From Comamonadaceae bacterium 2PF (GTDB taxonomy: Bacteria > Pseudomonadota > Gammaproteobacteria > Burkholderiales > Burkholderiaceae_C): a stretch of DNA of 64,000 nucleotides. Below the pieces are notes generated by a model. That model searched no databases. It was not told the origin of the DNA and saw only the letters and a list, made by a program, of their open reading frames with translations. The stretch covers positions 1 through 64,000 of the forward strand of contig SCMV01000018.1 of NCBI GenBank assembly GCA_005502875.1. Reading direction: 5' to 3'. Within the stretch, counting starts at the first letter, position 1. The number at the start of each line of letters is the position of its first letter. Below are positions 1 through 7,960 of this stretch, in pieces. The position numbers and the translations under genes were made by a program.

Positions 1-453
1 CCCCTGCCCCCCTTCAGCCGCGAAGACGCGATCAAGAAGGTGCGCCTGGCCGAAGACGCCTGGAACACGCGCGACCCCCACCGCGTGGCAATGGCCTACA
101 CGCCTGACAGCCGCTGGCGCAACCGCGCGGAGTTCCCACAAGGCCGCGAACAGATCCAGGCCTTCCTGACCCGGAAGTGGCAGCGCGAGCACGACTACCG
201 GCTGATCAAGGAGATCTGGGCCTTTGACACCCACCGCATTGCCGTGCGCTTTGCCTACGAATGGCACGATGCCGCAGGGCAGTGGTTCCGCTCCTACGGC
301 AACGAGAACTGGGAGTTCGATGCCCAAGGCTTCATGGCCGTGCGCCACGCCAGCATCAACGACCTGCCCATCGCCGAGGCAGATCGCAAGTTTCACTGGC
401 CTGCAGGCCGCAGGCCGTCCGAGCACCCAGGGCTGAGTGAACTCGGACTGTGA
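1..453 (+). CDS. DUF1348 / NTF2-like protein, 5' partial
   Basis: The reading frame is open from the first base, and its residues before the internal GTG at 40 ([13 protein letters not shown]) fit the usual N-terminus of this family, so the true start lies outside the window. The visible 150 codons read as a small NTF2/SnoaL-like fold: an [10 protein letters not shown] helix, the DSRWRNR strand, a FLTRKWQRE helix and the SYGNENWEF strand, which are hallmarks of DUF1348. The biochemical role of the family is unknown to me. It ends 19 bases before the convergent PEP-CTERM gene at 473. Confidence 0.85.
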   Translation, partial: PLPPFSREDAIKKVRLAEDAWNTRDPHRVAMAYTPDSRWRNRAEFPQGREQIQAFLTRKWQREHDYRLIKEIWAFDTHRIAVRFAYEWHDAAGQWFRSYGNENWEFDAQGFMAVRHASINDLPIAEADRKFHWPAGRRPSEHPGLSELGL

Positions 454-472
454 CCGACCTGCATCGGTGTGC

Positions 473-1465
473 TCAACCGCGGCGACGGCGCGCAGCGACG
501 CCCAGGGCAGCCAGGCCAGCCACGAGCAGGCCGAACGTTTCGGGCTCGGGCACGGCGGGAGCCGGGGCGCTGAGCACGAACAGCGTGGAGGTGGCGTTCA
601 GGGGCGCACCGGCGTCCTGGGCCTGCTCGGCCACCACGTAGATCACGCCCTTCTCATCGACGGTCACGCCTTCGATGCCCTGGGTGGTCAGGCCGCTGAG
701 GTCCAGGCTGGAGACCAGCTGGCCGGTGCGGGTGACCTCGACCAGCTTGCGCGAGTCCAGGCTGAGGATCAGCAGGTTGTCCAGGTCGCTGCCCGACAGG
801 CTGTTCACGCCCGAGAGCACCTGCACGTCGGACAGGCTGTCCAGGCCCAGCAAGGTGGCGTCGAACAGGATCGGCAGGCTGGTGGTGCCCGTGCCCAGGC
901 CGAAGCTCAGCGAGCCGGCGCGCACTTCCTGCGGGCCGCGCGAGGGGCGCAGCGGGTCGTTGTCCTGCTTGACGGTCACGAAGCTGCCGTTGCGGGCGTC
1001 GTAGCTGATGCCTTCGATGCCGATGTTGCTGGCGCTGTAGTTGCTGATGGTGGCGTAGGGCGTGGTGCCCAGGGCCTGCGTGCCGCCGTTGGCGAAGGTG
1101 AAGCTGTAGGCGCGCTGCGGGCGCTCGTCGACCAGGGCGAGTTGGCCGTTGCCCATGTAGGTCAGGCCTTCGGCGTCGTTGTTGGTGCTGCCGGTGCCGG
1201 CCCAGTTCAGGGCCATGGTGCCCACCACGGTGCCGGTGCGGGTGATTTCGACCACGCCCTTGCCCTCGTCGCCGACGACGAACAGGGTGCCGCGGTCGGC
1301 GGCGTAGGTGACGGCGGAAGCCTCCAGGCCCATGCCGCCGAGGCTGTCGAGGCGGTCAATCTGGTGGGTGGCAGAGAGCTGGTAGCGCGACAGGTCCAGG
1401 CCAGCGGCTTGGGCGCCCAGGGTGCTCAGGGCCAGTGCGGCGCCCAGGATGAGGTTGAACTTCAT
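473..1465 (-). CDS. PEP-CTERM protein with SdiA-regulated (YjiK-like) propeller domain
   Basis: The 330-residue protein starts with a clear Sec signal peptide (about residues 1-20, cut after AQA). The middle has repeated blades of the type EASAVTYAADRGTLFVVGDE, NDAEGLTYMGNGQLALVDE and GIEGISYDARNG, matching the SdiA-regulated/YjiK beta-propeller family. The C-terminus (about 303-330) is a textbook PEP-CTERM sorting signal: VPEP, a hydrophobic helix, then RRRR. It is therefore probably exported and then processed by an exosortase. It lies 44 bases downstream of another PEP-CTERM gene on the same strand, so the two are likely co-transcribed. Ligand and function are unknown. Confidence 0.88.
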   Translation of the reverse strand: MKFNLILGAALALSTLGAQAAGLDLSRYQLSATHQIDRLDSLGGMGLEASAVTYAADRGTLFVVGDEGKGVVEITRTGTVVGTMALNWAGTGSTNNDAEGLTYMGNGQLALVDERPQRAYSFTFANGGTQALGTTPYATISNYSASNIGIEGISYDARNGSFVTVKQDNDPLRPSRGPQEVRAGSLSFGLGTGTTSLPILFDATLLGLDSLSDVQVLSGVNSLSGSDLDNLLILSLDSRKLVEVTRTGQLVSSLDLSGLTTQGIEGVTVDEKGVIYVVAEQAQDAGAPLNATSTLFVLSAPAPAVPEPETFGLLVAGLAALGVAARRRRG

Positions 1466-1509
1466 GTTGGATCTCGTTGTGGCGTTGTCTGATGGGGTTG
1501 CTCGGGCGA

Positions 1510-2175
1510 TCAGGCGCGACGGCGGGCGGCGGCGCCGACCACGGCGACACCGGCCAGCAGCAGGGCCACGCTGGTGGGCTCGGGCACAGCCGGGGCCAGG
1601 GCGAACACGCCGGGGTTGGCCACGAAGGTGCCGACCGTCGAGTTGATCGAGCCGAAGGCATCACCGGCGCTGGAGAGCACCCAGTTGGCCGAGGTGGCGT
1701 CGTTCAGTGCGGCCAGGCTGGCGGGGTTGCCGCTGATGTCCTGGGCGCGGATGCTGCCGGGCACGTAGGAGGAGTCGCCAAAGCGCAGCGAGTCCACCAC
1801 GGCGCCGCTGGCGTCGTAGATGTAGATCTGGTCGTTGCGGCCCAGGTTGTGGGTGTTGCCGCCGATCACCTTGACCGAGGAGGCCAGGTTCCAGAAGTTG
1901 CGGAAGTCGCTGGCCTCGTCTTCAGCCAGGATGACCGACTCGCCAGCGGCGACCATGCCGAAAGCCGACAGGCTCGTGCTGCCCGGGGTGTTGGACTCGT
2001 CGTCGAAGGACCAGCCGGTCATGTCCACGGCGGTGTTGCCCAGGTTGGTCAGCTCGATGAACTCGACGCCGTTGTACATCCACTCGGTGATGGCAACAGG
2101 GCTGGCGGCGTGGGCGGCGTGGCCCAGGCTCAAGGCGACGGCGGCGAGCACGGCGGGGCGGATCGAGGACTTCAT
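1510..2175 (-). CDS. PEP-CTERM protein with lamin-tail domain
   Basis: This 221-residue exoprotein has a signal peptide (about 1-23, AHA-A) and then a lamin-tail domain (LTD), recognised by ITEWMYNGVEFIELTNLG and VDMTGWSFDDES at residues 29-60. LTD modules in bacteria occur on secreted proteins, often beside nucleases, but no catalytic domain is visible here. The C-terminus carries VPEP, a hydrophobic segment and RRR, so it should be an exosortase substrate. It is probably the first gene of a two-gene unit with the propeller protein downstream. Confidence 0.88.
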   Translation of the reverse strand: MKSSIRPAVLAAVALSLGHAAHAASPVAITEWMYNGVEFIELTNLGNTAVDMTGWSFDDESNTPGSTSLSAFGMVAAGESVILAEDEASDFRNFWNLASSVKVIGGNTHNLGRNDQIYIYDASGAVVDSLRFGDSSYVPGSIRAQDISGNPASLAALNDATSANWVLSSAGDAFGSINSTVGTFVANPGVFALAPAVPEPTSVALLLAGVAVVGAAARRRA

Positions 2176-2310
2176 GGGACGGCTCCGAAAGGTGGATGCC
2201 CGCGAGTCTGGTCACCGCCGATGACATGGCTTTGTGGGCAGCTTGCGTCCGACCATGAGCCGAACGGATCACGCCAACACCGGTGGCGCACGAAAAGCCT
2301 GCATCGCCGG

Positions 2311-2339
2311 GAAAAAGTTCATACGATATGAACGTTTTC
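2311..2339. promoter_or_regulatory. Long near-perfect palindrome upstream of the KAP-rich protein
   Basis: The arms are GAAAAAGTTCATA (2311-2323) and TATGAACGTTTTC (2327-2339), separated by CGA. Twelve of 13 positions pair, and the central seven on each side are perfect. The element ends 21 bases before the ATG at 2360 and is AT-rich in a GC-rich background. An operator overlapping the promoter is the simplest reading. The binding protein is unknown; the ribbon-helix-helix-like product of the next gene is one candidate. Confidence 0.55.
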
Positions 2340-2359
2340 ACAAAGCTGTCACGCACACC

Positions 2360-2854
2360 ATGGCCACCCGAACCGCTCCGACCCAGAAGACCCCGACCCC
2401 CGCCAAGGCCCCTGCTCGCAAAGCGGCCAGCAAGGTGGCTCGCAAGACCGTGCGCAAAGCCGTTGCCCCCAAGGCCCCTGCAGCGCCCGCGAAGCCCACC
2501 ACGGCCAGCAAGCCCGCCGTGCCGCCCCAGGTCAAGACCGCTCAGGTGGCCAAGCCCGCCAAGCCCGTCAAAGCAGCCAAGCCGACCAAGGTCGCCAAGC
2601 CGCCCAAGCCCCTCAAGGCAGACAAGCCCGCCAAGGCCGACAAGGTCGTGCGCGACTCGTTCACCATGCCGCAGTCGGACTTCGACATCATCGACCGCAT
2701 CAAGCTGCGCGCCATCGAGTGGAAGCAGCACGTCAAGAAGAGCGAGGTGCTGCGCGCCGGGCTGCAGGCGCTCGAAGCGCTGAGCGATGCCAAGGTGCGC
2801 GCGCTGCTGACCGGTCTGGCGCCCATCAAGAAGGGCCGCCCCAAGGCCGATTGA
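2360..2854 (+). CDS. Lysine/alanine/proline-rich protein with RHH-like C-terminal domain
   Basis: The ATG at 2360 is chosen because the Lys/Ala/Pro-rich product begins there; upstream in-frame codons would run through the palindrome. The 164-residue product has two parts. Residues 1 to about 100 are a disordered, highly basic tail of KPAK, KAPA and KAAK repeats like histone H1-type bacterial proteins. Residues 100-164 are a compact domain: DSFTMPQSDFDIIDRIKLRA, then a helix with KKSEVLRAGLQAL. A beta strand followed by two helices is the ribbon-helix-helix pattern. A nucleoid-associated or DNA-binding role is inferred, not shown. Confidence 0.75.
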   Translation: MATRTAPTQKTPTPAKAPARKAASKVARKTVRKAVAPKAPAAPAKPTTASKPAVPPQVKTAQVAKPAKPVKAAKPTKVAKPPKPLKADKPAKADKVVRDSFTMPQSDFDIIDRIKLRAIEWKQHVKKSEVLRAGLQALEALSDAKVRALLTGLAPIKKGRPKAD

Positions 2855-2919
2855 ACCGGCCTCAGGCCCGCACCTGGCCAGCACAGGCCACGGTGCCATG
2901 GCCGGCACCCGCCATGAAA

Positions 2920-2943
2920 AACGCCTGGTCGGTGCCAGGCGTT
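2920..2943 (-). terminator. Rho-independent terminator for the PEP-CTERM gene at 3007
   Basis: A nine-base stem (AACGCCTGG with CCAGGCGTT) encloses a six-base loop. On the minus strand the stem is followed by a short T run (complement of AAAA at 2917-2920). It lies 64 bases past the stop of the minus-strand gene and 66 bases past the stop of the plus-strand KAP-rich gene, so it may also serve the latter. Confidence 0.6.
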
Positions 2944-3006
2944 GGGTGAGCGAGGGGGCCGCGCTGTTCGCGTGGCGCCCCCTTCAAACCTTGATCAAAG
3001 CCGCAA

Positions 3007-3594
3007 TCAGGCGGCCTTGCGACGGCGAGCGATCAAGCCCATCACGCCCAGGCCAGCGGCCATCAGGCCGTAGGTGGTGGGCTCGGGCACTGCCACGGTC
3101 ACCGAGAACTGCTGGCCGGCCTTCAGGCCGTCGAGGTTCAGCGTCCAGTTGGCTTCGCTGGCGGTGGCCAGCGGGTTGCCGATGTAGAACTCGCTGGTCA
3201 GCTCCGGCGAGAAGCGCGCCATCGCTTCGGTGGCCGACGAGGTCGTCGCGCTCACGGCCGAGAAGCCATCGGTGGTGATGGTGCCGGCCGGCGCCGCGAA
3301 GGTGATGCCCGACAGGGACACGCGCACGCCGTCAAAACCCAGACCGCTGAGGTTGCGCACCAGGGCGCTGAAGGTCATGGCGTCGCCGCTGAAGTCGGCC
3401 GACTCCAGGGTGAAGTTCAGCGTGATCGGGGCCTTGGAAGCCAGGTCCAGGTCGAAGCTCAGGGCCGAGCCGCTGGTGAACTCGGTGGCGACGTTGCCGC
3501 CAGCGCTGGTGGCGCCGTTGTAGACAGCAGCCTGGGCTTGCGTGGCGAAGGTGGCGGCCGCGATGGCGGCCAGGGCGAAGTGGTGCAGTTTCAT
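3007..3594 (-). CDS. PEP-CTERM sorting domain protein
   Basis: The 195-residue protein has a signal peptide (about 1-22, AQAA), a Ser/Thr/Gly-rich beta-type middle with no family I recognise, and a C-terminal PEP-CTERM signal (VPEPTTYGLMAAGL, then RRRK). It is predicted to be exported and exosortase-processed. It starts 46 bases downstream of the PhoX-like gene on the same strand and is followed by a good terminator, so the two probably form one transcript. Confidence 0.87.
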   Translation of the reverse strand: MKLHHFALAAIAAATFATQAQAAVYNGATSAGGNVATEFTSGSALSFDLDLASKAPITLNFTLESADFSGDAMTFSALVRNLSGLGFDGVRVSLSGITFAAPAGTITTDGFSAVSATTSSATEAMARFSPELTSEFYIGNPLATASEANWTLNLDGLKAGQQFSVTVAVPEPTTYGLMAAGLGVMGLIARRRKAA

Positions 3595-3640
3595 CTGAAT
3601 GCCTTTGGTGTAGCTGGTTGATCCGAGGTACGGCGGGGGA

Positions 3641-5125
3641 TCAGAGCGAGCCCTTGGCCCACGGACCGGTGATCGCGAAGGTCACGCCCGGGGTCTGGAT
3701 GTTGACGAACAGGTAGCGGCCCGTCGGGTCGAAGCAGGCGCCGCAGAACTCGTTGTCGCGGTGGTCGTCGGCCAGCGAAGCCAGCTTGCCGGCGGCCGTC
3801 AGCTGAGCGGCCGTCACGTTGATGTTGTTCTTGGCGAAGATGGAGACCTTGCCATCGTCGTGCAGCGACATCAGGCGCAGGCCCATGCCGAACTCGTCGA
3901 CCACGGCCGAGCCGTCTTCGCAGATCAGGATGCCGCCGCGCGGGCTCACGGTGATGTTGTCACCCATGGTGCCGACGTTGGCGCTGGGCGAGGCGTAGAT
4001 GCACTTCATCACCTGCGTGGCCAGGTCCAGCTCCCAGATGGTGCCTTGCGAGACGGGGCCACCCGAGGTGTCCATCACGTACAGCTTGCCCTCGAAGTAC
4101 CACACGCCTTCGCCACGGTTCATGCGCAGCGCGCCTTGTGCCCAGCCCTGGCGGAAGGGGCCAGCCGTGTTCGAGATGGTGTTGGTGCCGCCCACGCCCG
4201 TGGCGGTGCCACGGTTGGCGTCCGGGTCGGCGATGTTGACCCACTCCAGCGCGTGCGTGTCGCCCACCAGGGCGCCGATCACGCTGACGTTGTTCTGGCC
4301 GACGACCTTGGCCATCTGCAACGTGCCACCTTGCGCCAGCGAGCCCGGTGCGCCGGTCGGGTTGACGGGCACGTAGCGGTAGAAGCCGGACTTGCCGCCG
4401 CTGTCTTCCGTCAGGTAGACGATGCCGGTGGCGGGGTCGACGCCAGCGGCTTCGTGCGCGAAGCGGCCCATGCCGACGATGGGCTGGCCGGTGGTCTGCA
4501 GCGGGTCGGCCGTGACCTCGAAGACGTAGCCGTGCTTCTTGCCGCCAGCGCTGACGCTGTCGGAGCCGACTTCTTCGCAGCTCAGCCAGGTGCCCCAGGG
4601 CGTGACGCCGCCAGCGCAGTTGGTGCGGGTGCCGCCCAGGCTGGGTTCGGTCTTGATCCAGTTGCCGTCGCGGAAGGTCAGGTTGGTGTTGCCGCCACCG
4701 GAGTAGCTGCTGCCGCCAGCCGTGCTGAGTGCGTTGTCGTAGACGCCAGGGGCGCCAAAAAAGGTGGCGTCGCTGCCGGTGCCCACTTCGTGGTTGCGCA
4801 CCAGCACGAATTCGGTGCTGCGGCCCAGCTTGCGGGTGGCGATCACGCCCATGCCATCGTGCTTGGCAGGGGTGGGCTTGCTGTTGGCCATCAGGTCACC
4901 CGTCCAGCCGTAGGACTTGTAGGTGAAGCCGGCGGGCAGCTGCAGCAGGGGCAGGCCGGTGGTCAGGTCGTTGACCGGGGCGATGGGGCCGTAGGGGCTG
5001 GCCACGCGGGTGGTGGTGGTGCCGGCGGCCAGGGCCTCGCGGGCGTGCAGGGCGGCCAGGGCGCCCACGAAAGGCAGGGTGCCCATGCCCTTGATGAGGC
5101 TGCGGCGGTGGGTGTTGATGGACAT
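3641..5125 (-). CDS. PhoX/DUF839 family phosphatase-like protein, Tat-exported
   Basis: I place the start at the ATG at 5125: a GGAG lies just upstream and the protein then begins MSINTHRRSLIKG, a Tat signal (RRSLIKG) followed by a hydrophobic stretch and AREALAAG. Translation from the upstream frame would bury the signal. The 494-residue body has DUF839/PhoX features: HDGMG, LVRNHEVG, NCAGGVTPWGTWLSCEE, RFAHEAAGVDP, YLTEDS and DNITVSPRGGILICEDG. PhoX-type enzymes are periplasmic, cofactor-bound alkaline phosphatases or phosphodiesterases. Substrate and phosphate control are not evident; a nearby Pho-box-like sequence is poor. Confidence 0.88.
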   Translation of the reverse strand: MSINTHRRSLIKGMGTLPFVGALAALHAREALAAGTTTTRVASPYGPIAPVNDLTTGLPLLQLPAGFTYKSYGWTGDLMANSKPTPAKHDGMGVIATRKLGRSTEFVLVRNHEVGTGSDATFFGAPGVYDNALSTAGGSSYSGGGNTNLTFRDGNWIKTEPSLGGTRTNCAGGVTPWGTWLSCEEVGSDSVSAGGKKHGYVFEVTADPLQTTGQPIVGMGRFAHEAAGVDPATGIVYLTEDSGGKSGFYRYVPVNPTGAPGSLAQGGTLQMAKVVGQNNVSVIGALVGDTHALEWVNIADPDANRGTATGVGGTNTISNTAGPFRQGWAQGALRMNRGEGVWYFEGKLYVMDTSGGPVSQGTIWELDLATQVMKCIYASPSANVGTMGDNITVSPRGGILICEDGSAVVDEFGMGLRLMSLHDDGKVSIFAKNNINVTAAQLTAAGKLASLADDHRDNEFCGACFDPTGRYLFVNIQTPGVTFAITGPWAKGSL

Positions 5126-5430
5126 GAACGAGCTCCGTGGTTGGACCAGAGGTGGGGTGAAGCGAAGGCAAAAGCGAATGCGAACGACTCTAGTTACGGG
5201 GTGTGACAAAGGGGTCGGGCACGTCGCGCCATGGCCTGAGCCGCTTGGTTCATCGGGAATGCGGACGCGGGGCGAGCGGGTGTGGCGTTTGATGAACCCT
5301 GGGGCCACCAAAGCGCGCTCGGGTGGCGAGGGGCACCCTTTGGAGGGGGAGGATTCCGTTACGCTTGGACACGCCGGAACGAGCCTCGCAAGAAGGACGC
5401 ATCAGCCCGGCGCACAAGGGAGCAGTTGAG
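5126..5430. other. Intergenic region between divergent phoX-like gene and defence island
   Basis: This 305-base stretch separates two divergent genes. It holds the minus-strand ribosome site of the PhoX-like gene and, at the right end, AAGGGAGCAG leading to the TTG at 5431. I see no tRNA, attachment repeat, transposon end or convincing palindrome. Promoters for both genes must be here, but no clear -35/-10 pair stands out. Confidence 0.5.
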
Positions 5431-7917
5431 TTGATCGTCTACCAGGCCAGCAAGCGCCAGTTCATCCAGCACACGTTTCACGACGACATCGAGCAGGTGT
5501 TGTCGGACCAGTACTTGCGCACCACCGGCCGCCACCCTGCACCCGCTGAGTTCAGGGCCTGGCAGAACTCGCTGTTCGAAGTGGGCGAGGTCCTGAAAGA
5601 CGAGGCCATCCCCGACGACATGGGCGTGGCGCTGGAATACACCGTTCCGCAAACCTCCAAGCGCATCGACGTGCTGCTGACGGGGGAAGACGAGGCGGGC
5701 ACGCCCAAGCTGGTCATCATCGAACTCAAGCAGTGGTCAGAGGCCCGCTTCAGCGAGAAGGACGGCATCGTCTGGGCCCGCCGTGGCGGCAAAGCCGGCG
5801 AAACCGAAGGCCCCCACCCCAGCTACCAGGCCTGGTCGTACGCCGCGCTGCTGAGCGACTTCAACACCGCCGTGTACGAAGGTGGCGTGGCCCTGCAGCC
5901 CTGTGCCTACCTGCACAACTACCCCAAGCGCGACGGCGTCATCGACCACCCGGCCTACGCGCCGCACATGCAGCGCGCGCCGCTCTTCCTCAAAAAAGAA
6001 GCAGACCAGCTCAAGGCCTTCATCAGGCAGCACGTGCGCCACGGTGACAAGCGCAACCTGCTTTACCTGATTGAGCACGGCAAGATCAGGCCGTCGAAGA
6101 TGCTGGCCGACAGCGTGGCCGGCCTGCTGCAGGGCAAGCAAGAGTTCGTGCTGGTGGACGACCAGAAGCTGGTGTTCGAAACCGCGCTGCAGGCCGACGC
6201 CAAGGCCCACAAGCCAACGCATCAGGGCCTGGACCAGGGCAAGCAACCGCGCAAGCAAGTGGTGATCGTGCAAGGCGGCCCCGGCACCGGCAAAACCGTG
6301 GTGGCCGTGAACCTGCTGGCCGCGCTGCTGCAACGCCAGCGCAATGCGCGCTACGTGTCCAAGAACGCGGCGCCGCGCAGCGTGTACGCCGCCAAGCTGA
6401 CGGGCACCTTCAAGAAAACGCACATCCACAACCTGTTCAGCGGCTCGGGCTCGTTCGTGGACTGCCCGGCCAACACCTTCGACACCCTGCTGGTGGACGA
6501 GGCCCACCGCCTGAACGAGAAGTCGGGCCTGTACGGCAACCTGGGCGAGAACCAGGTGAAGGAAGTGATCAACGCCGCGCGCTGCACCGTGTTCTTCGTG
6601 GACGACGACCAGCGCGTGACCCTGGCCGACGTGGGCCACAGCGACGAGCTGCGCAAGTGGGCGCGCGAGCTGGGCGCCGACGTGACCGAGCTGACGCTGG
6701 CCTCACAGTTCAGGTGCAGCGGCAGCGACGGCTACCTGGCCTGGTTGGACGACGTGCTGGGCATCCGCCCCACGGCCAACACCGAGCTGGAGCCCCGCGA
6801 GTACGACTTCCAGGTGCTGAGCAGCCCCACCGAGCTGCACGCCCTGATTGAAGAGAAGAACCGCGCCAGCAACAAGGCCCGCGTGGTGGCCGGCTACTGC
6901 TGGGGTTGGCCCAGCAAGACCGACCCAAGCGCCTTCGACATCGAGATGCCCGAGCACGGCTACCGCAGCCAGTGGAACCTCACGCAGGACGGCAGCCTGT
7001 GGATCATGGCCGACGAGTCGGTGGCGCAGGTGGGATGCATCCACACCTGCCAGGGCCTGGAGGTGGACCACGTGGGCGTGATCATCGGCCCCGACCTGGT
7101 CTACCGAGACGGCCGCATCCAGACCGACCCGAAGGCCCGCGCCAAGTCAGACAAGAGCATCAAGGGCCTGGGTGTGATGATGAAGCGTGACCCCCAGGCC
7201 GCGCAGGAGCTGGCCGACCGCATCATCAAGAACACCTACCGAACGCTGATGACGCGGGGCATGAAGGGCTGCTATGTGTACTGCTGCGACCCGGCGTTGG
7301 CCGAGTACCTGCGTGGGCGGCTGGGGCAGCGGCCTGCTGCCCATGAAGTCACCGAGGTGGCTGAGGTTGCGGTGCGTCTGCCCATCAAGCCTGCCCCGTT
7401 GACGCCGACGGGCGCCAAGGTGCTGCCGCTGCGGCGGGTGAGCGAGGCAGAGCGCGCAAAGGGCGTGCCCGCCGTGCCGGTGGTGAGCCTGAAGTTTGCG
7501 GCAGGTGCCTTCAGCGACCCGCAAGCGCTGGAAGAAGGCGCTGAAGAGTGGGTGGAGCTGCCCGAGTGGGTGAAGCCTCAGCCCGGCTTGTTCGTGGCCC
7601 AGGTGGTGGGCGAGTCGATGAACAAGCGCATCCCCAACGGCGCGTGGTGCCTGTTCAGGGCCAACCCGCAAGGCACGCGCAACGGCAAGATCGTGGTGGT
7701 GCAGCACCGCAGCATCAGCGACCCGGAGACGGGGGGCAGTTACACCGTCAAGCGGTATCGGAGTGAGAAGGTGGTGGATGCGGATGGGTCTTGGCGGCAC
7801 GAGAGGATTGAGTTGGTGCCGGAGAGTGATGGGGTGGGGTTTGGGGTGATCTCACTCAAGCCGCGTGATGCGAGCGAAGTTGCGGTGGTAGCCGAATGGC
7901 TGACGTCGTTCGACTGA
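5431..7917 (+). CDS. PD-(D/E)xK-like / DUF2075 helicase / S24 peptidase fusion
   Basis: The TTG at 5431 is preferred because GGGAG sits at a good distance upstream and the protein then starts MIVYQASKRQF; the frame is open further upstream. Residues about 40-130 contain D80 and E98-L-K100 (RIDVLL then VIIELKQW), the spacing of a restriction-like nuclease core. Residues 282-289 (GGPGTGKT) are Walker A and LLVDEAHRL near 354 is Walker B of the DUF2075 (Schlafen group 3-like) SF1 helicase. The C-terminus is LexA/S24-like, with GESM serine 729 and VKRY lysine 774 as the expected dyad. The 828-residue fusion could sense damage or invading DNA and act as a nuclease-helicase. Its codon use is host-like, and it ends 43 bases before the ssp-type operon, so membership of that operon is uncertain. 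Confidence 0.8.
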   Translation: MIVYQASKRQFIQHTFHDDIEQVLSDQYLRTTGRHPAPAEFRAWQNSLFEVGEVLKDEAIPDDMGVALEYTVPQTSKRIDVLLTGEDEAGTPKLVIIELKQWSEARFSEKDGIVWARRGGKAGETEGPHPSYQAWSYAALLSDFNTAVYEGGVALQPCAYLHNYPKRDGVIDHPAYAPHMQRAPLFLKKEADQLKAFIRQHVRHGDKRNLLYLIEHGKIRPSKMLADSVAGLLQGKQEFVLVDDQKLVFETALQADAKAHKPTHQGLDQGKQPRKQVVIVQGGPGTGKTVVAVNLLAALLQRQRNARYVSKNAAPRSVYAAKLTGTFKKTHIHNLFSGSGSFVDCPANTFDTLLVDEAHRLNEKSGLYGNLGENQVKEVINAARCTVFFVDDDQRVTLADVGHSDELRKWARELGADVTELTLASQFRCSGSDGYLAWLDDVLGIRPTANTELEPREYDFQVLSSPTELHALIEEKNRASNKARVVAGYCWGWPSKTDPSAFDIEMPEHGYRSQWNLTQDGSLWIMADESVAQVGCIHTCQGLEVDHVGVIIGPDLVYRDGRIQTDPKARAKSDKSIKGLGVMMKRDPQAAQELADRIIKNTYRTLMTRGMKGCYVYCCDPALAEYLRGRLGQRPAAHEVTEVAEVAVRLPIKPAPLTPTGAKVLPLRRVSEAERAKGVPAVPVVSLKFAAGAFSDPQALEEGAEEWVELPEWVKPQPGLFVAQVVGESMNKRIPNGAWCLFRANPQGTRNGKIVVVQHRSISDPETGGSYTVKRYRSEKVVDADGSWRHERIELVPESDGVGFGVISLKPRDASEVAVVAEWLTSFD

Positions 7918-7960
7918 CGATGCCGGTGAGTAACAATTGCCCAAAAATGGGAGCAAGAAC

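Noticed and set aside
437-1492. Plus-strand 351-codon frame opposite the SdiA-regulated PEP-CTERM gene
   Set aside because: Low-complexity Gly/Ala/Gln/Val shadow of a gene with signal peptide and PEP-CTERM on the other strand.
5191-5210. Pho-box-like sequence upstream of the PhoX-like gene
   Set aside because: Only one seven-base half resembles the consensus (TTGTCAC on the minus strand) and the second half is poor.
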